Source of the DNA: Pseudomonas sp. 8AS
GTDB taxonomy: Bacteria > Pseudomonadota > Gammaproteobacteria > Pseudomonadales > Pseudomonadaceae
DNA length: 64,000 nt
Direction: 5' to 3'
Assembly: GCF_902506505.1 (NCBI RefSeq)
Contig: NZ_LR733406.1
Coordinates: 2,590,826 to 2,654,825, forward strand
The stretch's first letter is position 1. Every line of letters begins with the position of its first letter. Made by a program: the position numbers and the translations under genes. Shown here piece after piece: positions 59,165 to 64,000 of the stretch. The notes beneath the pieces are model-generated. The model had not been told where the DNA came from. It did no database searches and saw only the letters and a program-made list of their open reading frames with translations.

Positions 59165-59626
59165 CTACTGCATGGCGAAATCGTTCTGCCGCCAGGCCTC
59201 GTAGACCACCACGGCCACCGCGTTGGACAGGTTGAGGCTGCGGCACTCCGGGCGCATCGGCATGCGCAGGCGCTGCTGGTCGGGGATCTGTTCGAGGATC
59301 TCGCTGGGCAGGCCGCGGCTTTCCGGGCCGAACAGCAGCAGGTCGCCGCGGCGGAACTGCATTTGCGCGTAGCTGTGGCTGGCTTTTGTGGTGAATGCCA
59401 ATACCCTGTCGCACTGGGTCTCTGCGATGCAGTCGCGCAAGGATTGGTGGCGCTTCAAGGTCGCGTATTCGTGATAATCCAGGCCGGCGCGGCGCAGGCG
59501 CTTGTCGTCCAGTTCAAAACCCAGGGGCTCGATCAGGTGCAGCTGGCAGCCGGTGTTGGCGCACAAGCGGATGATGTTGCCGGTGTTCGGCGGGATCTCG
59601 GGCTGGAACAGAACGACATGGAACAT
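59165..59626 (-). CDS. trmL: tRNA (cytidine(34)-2'-O)-methyltransferase
   Basis: SPOUT-class RNA methyltransferase of 153 aa. The trefoil-knot SAM-binding motifs are LLFGPESRGLP and RPECRSLNLSNAVAVVVYEA, and the start MFHVVLFQPEIPPNTGNIIR is a family hallmark. It methylates the wobble base of tRNA-Leu isoacceptors. The start at 59626 is used because the upstream extension overlaps the divergent gene. Confidence 0.94.
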   Translation of the reverse strand: MFHVVLFQPEIPPNTGNIIRLCANTGCQLHLIEPLGFELDDKRLRRAGLDYHEYATLKRHQSLRDCIAETQCDRVLAFTTKASHSYAQMQFRRGDLLLFGPESRGLPSEILEQIPDQQRLRMPMRPECRSLNLSNAVAVVVYEAWRQNDFAMQ

Positions 59627-59721
59627 GGGGCGGGCTCGGGACAGGGCGGAGGCCGACATTCTACAGTGTGCCACCGCGTGCCGTTGAGCGCGGGGGCGGC
59701 AGACTTGCAAGGGGGGCGCAG

Positions 59722-60324
59722 TTGGAGGACGTTACGCGAGAGAAGGCCGAGGCGGACGGGCTGTCCGCCGAAGAGCGCCGGCAGCTGCAGGCCCAGGCGC
59801 AGGAGGAGGCCGCGGCCGCGCGCCAGGCACAGGTCGAGCGCCTGCGCCGCGGTTCGCTCTGGCTGGCTGCGGTGATCCTCATGGGGCTGCTGGTGGGGCT
59901 GATGATCGGCCGGGTGGTCAAGGGCGTGCCCAACCTGGCCAGCGTCAGGCCAACCGTGCAGGCCGAGGTCGCCGCGCGGGTTATCGAGGTGCGGCCGGAG
60001 CATGGCGACCGTGGCCTGGTGCTGCAGATCCTGCTGGATCGCCCGCTGCCTTACCGGCGCAGCGAGGAAAGCGGCGCGGTGAGCCTGCGCCTGCCGGGTG
60101 CGCAGCTGGCCGGCGCGGCGCGGCGCGGCCGCGTTCAGGCGGACGGGCGCAGCCTGTCCTGGCGGGTCGAGAACCGGGGCGCGGATGTGCAGGTGCTGCT
60201 GGTCGGCCTGGGCGAGCGCCTCGAGGTGCACGAGCGCCTGGAGGCGGCCGGCGAGCACTGGTTGCTGCGGATCGAGGTGCCGCTGGCACCGCCCGCCGCG
60301 GTTGCCTCGCCTCCGGCCAGGTGA
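59722..60324 (+). CDS. Conserved membrane-anchored hypothetical protein
   Basis: Protein of 200 aa if started at the TTG at 59722, which has AAGGGGGG five bases upstream; a GTG at 59668 would add 18 residues. An N-terminal Glu/Ala/Gln-rich cytoplasmic helix is followed by one membrane segment (LWLAAVILMGLLVGLMIG) and a periplasmic beta-rich domain of about 120 residues. I do not recognise the family. It lies between trmL (divergent) and ntrC, in the conserved part of the chromosome. Confidence 0.75.
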   Translation: MEDVTREKAEADGLSAEERRQLQAQAQEEAAAARQAQVERLRRGSLWLAAVILMGLLVGLMIGRVVKGVPNLASVRPTVQAEVAARVIEVRPEHGDRGLVLQILLDRPLPYRRSEESGAVSLRLPGAQLAGAARRGRVQADGRSLSWRVENRGADVQVLLVGLGERLEVHERLEAAGEHWLLRIEVPLAPPAAVASPPAR

Positions 60325-60360
60325 CGCGGCTGGCGGGCCTTGACTGGTAGCGCCAGAAAG

Positions 60361-60392
60361 CACAAAGGCCACCCGCGAAGGTGGCCTTTGTG
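60361..60392. terminator. Bidirectional hairpin after the membrane protein gene
   Basis: CACAAAGGCCACC and GGTGGCCTTTGTG form a perfect 13-base stem around a six-base loop. The stem is flanked by AAAG and TTGCA rather than a long T run. Confidence 0.65.
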
Positions 60393-60735
60393 TTGCACTT
60401 GTAAAAGAGGGGAATCCCCGGCCTGCCTGTACCAAGGTCCCCGAAACTGGGATTGCTAGAGTCTATGCAGGCTGTGTGCCAGTTTTATTACGACGGCTGC
60501 AGGCCTTGTGAATACTGGGTTGCAACGCTTTCTGGCGGTTCGCTGCGGGCGCTGGCGGGGCCGCGCTTGAACCGCTGCTGTGCACCGGAGCGAGGCGGGT
60601 GCATTGCTCTGGCGCACTGGCCTGATTGGGCTGAAGCGGCTCCTGCGGGAGGTCGCGTGGTCGCCCCAGGCGAAGGCCCGTGGGAGCGGCTTTAGCCGCC
60701 AAGCTCTTTCAGATCGCCGTTGTGCGGCGCCATGA
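60393..60735. other. Intergenic region with a REP-type repeat
   Basis: About 340 bases between two terminators. It ends with a GTGGGAGCGGCTTTAGCCGC-type repeat (about 60679-60698) and an inverted partial copy near 60631-60645. A plus-strand frame at 60453-60695 is rejected as coding. No promoter or RNA gene was recognised. Confidence 0.5.
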
Positions 60736-60762
60736 AAAACGGGCCCGATCGGGCCCGTTTTC
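60736..60762 (-). terminator. Terminator of the ntrBC operon
   Basis: AAAACGGGCCCGA and TCGGGCCCGTTTT form a near-perfect palindrome followed by a short T run on the minus strand, 22 bases after the ntrC stop. Confidence 0.9.
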
Positions 60763-60784
60763 TGGGTGGTGCCGAGCGTGAGGC

Positions 60785-62218
<1,434 letters not shown>

Positions 62219-62220
62219 GA

Positions 62221-63300
62221 CTAACAGGCTCCTTGTTCCAGGGGCAGGAAGATCGAGAACACGGTATGGCCGGGGTGGCTCTCGCATTCGATCAGCCCCT
62301 GGTGCTGACTGATGATGTTCTGGGTGATGGCCAGGCCCAGCCCGGTACCGTCCGGACGGCCGCTGACCATGGGATAGAAGATGGTTTCCTGCAGCTCGGC
62401 GGGAATGCCCGGGCCGTTGTCGATGATCTCCACCTTGACCACCAGGCGGTGGCGGGTGTGGCCGATGGTGAACTGGCGCAGGGTGCGGGTGCGCAGGCTG
62501 ATGCGGCCCAGGCGCAGGTCGCTCTGCCCGGCCAGCGCCTGCATGGCGTTGCGCACTATGTTGAGCACGGCCTGGATCATCTGCTCGCGGTCGATCAGCA
62601 CATCGGGGATGCTCGGGTCGTAGTCGCGCACCAGGGTGATGCTGCCCTGGCATTCGGCCTCGATCAGGCTGCTGACCCGCTCCAGAACCTCATGGATGTT
62701 GGTCATGGCCAGGCTCGGCAGCTTGTTCGAGCCGAGCATGCGGTCGACCAGATTACGCAGCCGATCCGCCTCCTCGATGATCACGTTGGTGTAATCCCGC
62801 AGGCTGTCTTCCGGCAGTTCGCGGGCCAGCAGCTGGGCGGCGCCGCGGATGCCGCCGAGCGGGTTCTTGATCTCGTGGGCCAGGCCGCGCACCAGCAGCT
62901 TGGTGGTTTCCTGCTTGGACAGTTGCGCCTCTTCCTTGGTGATCCGTAGCAGGCGGTCGCGCGGGTGCACTTCCAGCAGCAGCAGGGTCTGGCCGCGGTT
63001 GAGGATCGGCGTGACGGCGTAGTCCACGGTGATGGTCTGGCCGCTCAGCGAGGTGAGCAGGGCTTCGCGCTTGGTGAAGGGGTGCGCGTGCTCGACGGCC
63101 TGGCGCAGGGAGCTGAGCGCTTCCGCCGATTCGGTGAACAGTTCGCTGATGAACTGGCCGTGGCTGCGCTGGCCACTGACGGCCAGGAGCATCTCCGCCG
63201 CCGGGTTCATGTACTCAAGACGCAGGTCGTCGTTGAGCAGAATGGTGGCGGTGGTCAGGTTGTCCAGCAGCAGGCGCAGCAGTGTGTCGTTCAGGTTCAT
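62221..63300 (-). CDS. ntrB: Nitrogen regulation sensor kinase NR(II)
   Basis: Cytoplasmic histidine kinase of 359 aa with an N-terminal PAS domain (about 8-115), HisKA with the phospho-His in RGLAHEIKNPLGGI, and an ATPase domain with N box VLNIVRNAMQAL, IDNGPGIP and GRPDGTGLGLAI. It phosphorylates or dephosphorylates NtrC under control of the PII protein. It ends two bases before ntrC starts. The 193 bases upstream (63301-63493) contain no gene. Confidence 0.97.
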   Translation of the reverse strand: MNLNDTLLRLLLDNLTTATILLNDDLRLEYMNPAAEMLLAVSGQRSHGQFISELFTESAEALSSLRQAVEHAHPFTKREALLTSLSGQTITVDYAVTPILNRGQTLLLLEVHPRDRLLRITKEEAQLSKQETTKLLVRGLAHEIKNPLGGIRGAAQLLARELPEDSLRDYTNVIIEEADRLRNLVDRMLGSNKLPSLAMTNIHEVLERVSSLIEAECQGSITLVRDYDPSIPDVLIDREQMIQAVLNIVRNAMQALAGQSDLRLGRISLRTRTLRQFTIGHTRHRLVVKVEIIDNGPGIPAELQETIFYPMVSGRPDGTGLGLAITQNIISQHQGLIECESHPGHTVFSIFLPLEQGAC

Positions 63301-63493
63301 GGGCAGGCATCCGGCAATGGGCAGGAAAATGCAAGAAGCAAACCAAAGCCCTGAAAAGTTGCGTGGTTTCTGCTGGTGGCGCGGTTTTGGCTGCTTTTCA
63401 GCGCAGTGTGTGGCGCGCGGGATGAACCAAAACAGGGAGAGTATAGAAATCGGTGCAGATCAATGCGTCATATTGGTGCATTGATCCGCCGGA

Positions 63494-64000
63494 TCAGATG
63501 AAAGGGACCAGGGGGATGTCTCTGGGTTCTGCCGGTTTGTCCTTTAGCGGGCATTCCGGGCGCACGCCGTAGTCGGCTTTCTTGCACGGATTGGCCTGGC
63601 GCTTCTGCGCCAGGGAGATGCGCTTGATGTGCACCGGCTGGCTCGGCGTGCGCTCGACGATGCGTCCGCCGGCATCGAGGATTTCCACCGACAGCTGGTG
63701 GGTGCCGCGATCGATGTTCTCCAGCGGGAAGACCGGGCTGCGGCCGGGCTGGCCGACGGGCTGGCCGTCCATGATCAGGCGGAAGTTATGCTCCGGCAGC
63801 AGGCCGGGCTCGCTGGTGGCGGTGACGATCAGGTTGCCGGCCTGGTCGATGATGGTCGCGTCCGGCTCGGGGATGAGGATGCGCAGCAGCTGGTAGGCCG
63901 GCGGCTTGGGCTCCTCCAGGGTCAGCGAGACCGGTGGGCGGGCCACCTCTACGCCGTTCATGCTGTTGGACGGCGCCATCTCGATGCGTTCGGCGCGCTC
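63494..64000 (-). CDS. Conserved hypothetical protein, N-terminus outside window
   Basis: The frame stays open through base 64000, so at least 168 residues are visible and the start lies beyond the edge. The visible part has a beta-sandwich-like domain (LLRILIPEPDATIIDQAGNL; IDRGTHQLSVEILDAGGRIV) followed by a short basic tail ending KPAEPRDIPLVPFI. There are few hydrophobic stretches. The neighbourhood next to ntrB suggests a periplasmic DUF4124-type protein, but the diagnostic N-terminal part is not in view. Confidence 0.7.
   Translation of the reverse strand, partial: ERAERIEMAPSNSMNGVEVARPPVSLTLEEPKPPAYQLLRILIPEPDATIIDQAGNLIVTATSEPGLLPEHNFRLIMDGQPVGQPGRSPVFPLENIDRGTHQLSVEILDAGGRIVERTPSQPVHIKRISLAQKRQANPCKKADYGVRPECPLKDKPAEPRDIPLVPFI

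Noticed and set aside
60453..60695. 80-codon plus-strand frame
   Set aside because: It overlaps REP-type repeat DNA between two terminators and has a composition typical of random GC-rich frames.

Overview
The window is GC-rich Pseudomonas chromosome. From about 31.2 kb to the right edge it carries a core block: an amino-acid ABC operon, tRNA-Phe, yggX-mutY-asmA, hisB-hisH-hisA-hisF, ctpA, envC, gpmI, rhodanese, grxC, secB, trmL and ntrC-ntrB. From memory this is the gene order of P. aeruginosa PAO1 from about PA5156 down to PA5123. The left 31 kb is accessory, mostly catabolic and mobile, and ends beside a tRNA-Thr gene.

Region by region. 1-8.7 kb: hydroxyproline-type catabolism, with two ABC permeases, a DapA-like deaminase, an FAD amino-acid dehydrogenase, a semialdehyde dehydrogenase, a proline-racemase-family enzyme and two near-duplicate GntR regulators flanking a DMT exporter. 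8.8-12.8 kb: a small integrative or phage-derived element with a tyrosine recombinase, four unknown or antirepressor-like genes and a divergent XRE regulator; a long gene-poor stretch upstream of the recombinase is full of dyad repeats. 13.0-14.0 kb: a defective IS1182-type element. 14.2-25.5 kb: a candidate amine-catabolic cluster with a glutamine-synthetase-like gamma-glutamyl ligase, PuuC-like aldehyde dehydrogenase, cupin, AsnC regulator, APC permease, NodB-type C-N hydrolase, C45 amidohydrolase, VOC protein, SDR and a two-component Rieske oxygenase. Repeated TGCGCA sites lie in its two control regions. 25.5-30 kb: CDF transporter, TorF porin, PAS chemoreceptor, SMR transporter and a PotF-like binding protein, then a MITE whose ends match the IS. 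30.1-30.9 kb: a small gene, a structured RNA candidate and tRNA-Thr.

35,854-42,215 is a compact genomic island in tRNA-Phe, bounded by 30-bp direct repeats that copy the 3' end of the tRNA. It encodes a tyrosine integrase, a PIN-domain protein, a ParB-like protein, a small unknown protein, a serine recombinase and a divergent protein with a class III nucleotide-cyclase-like core. The last resembles Pycsar-type cyclases and is the strongest candidate here for an undescribed defence or signalling function. Paired TTGTACG repeats with identical 13-bp spacing sit just inside both island ends and look like integrase arm sites.

The core block works as normal housekeeping: amino-acid uptake, DNA repair, histidine synthesis, periplasmic proteolysis and cell-wall hydrolase control, glycolysis, redox and secretion, and nitrogen regulation. 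No CRISPR array and no rRNA were seen.
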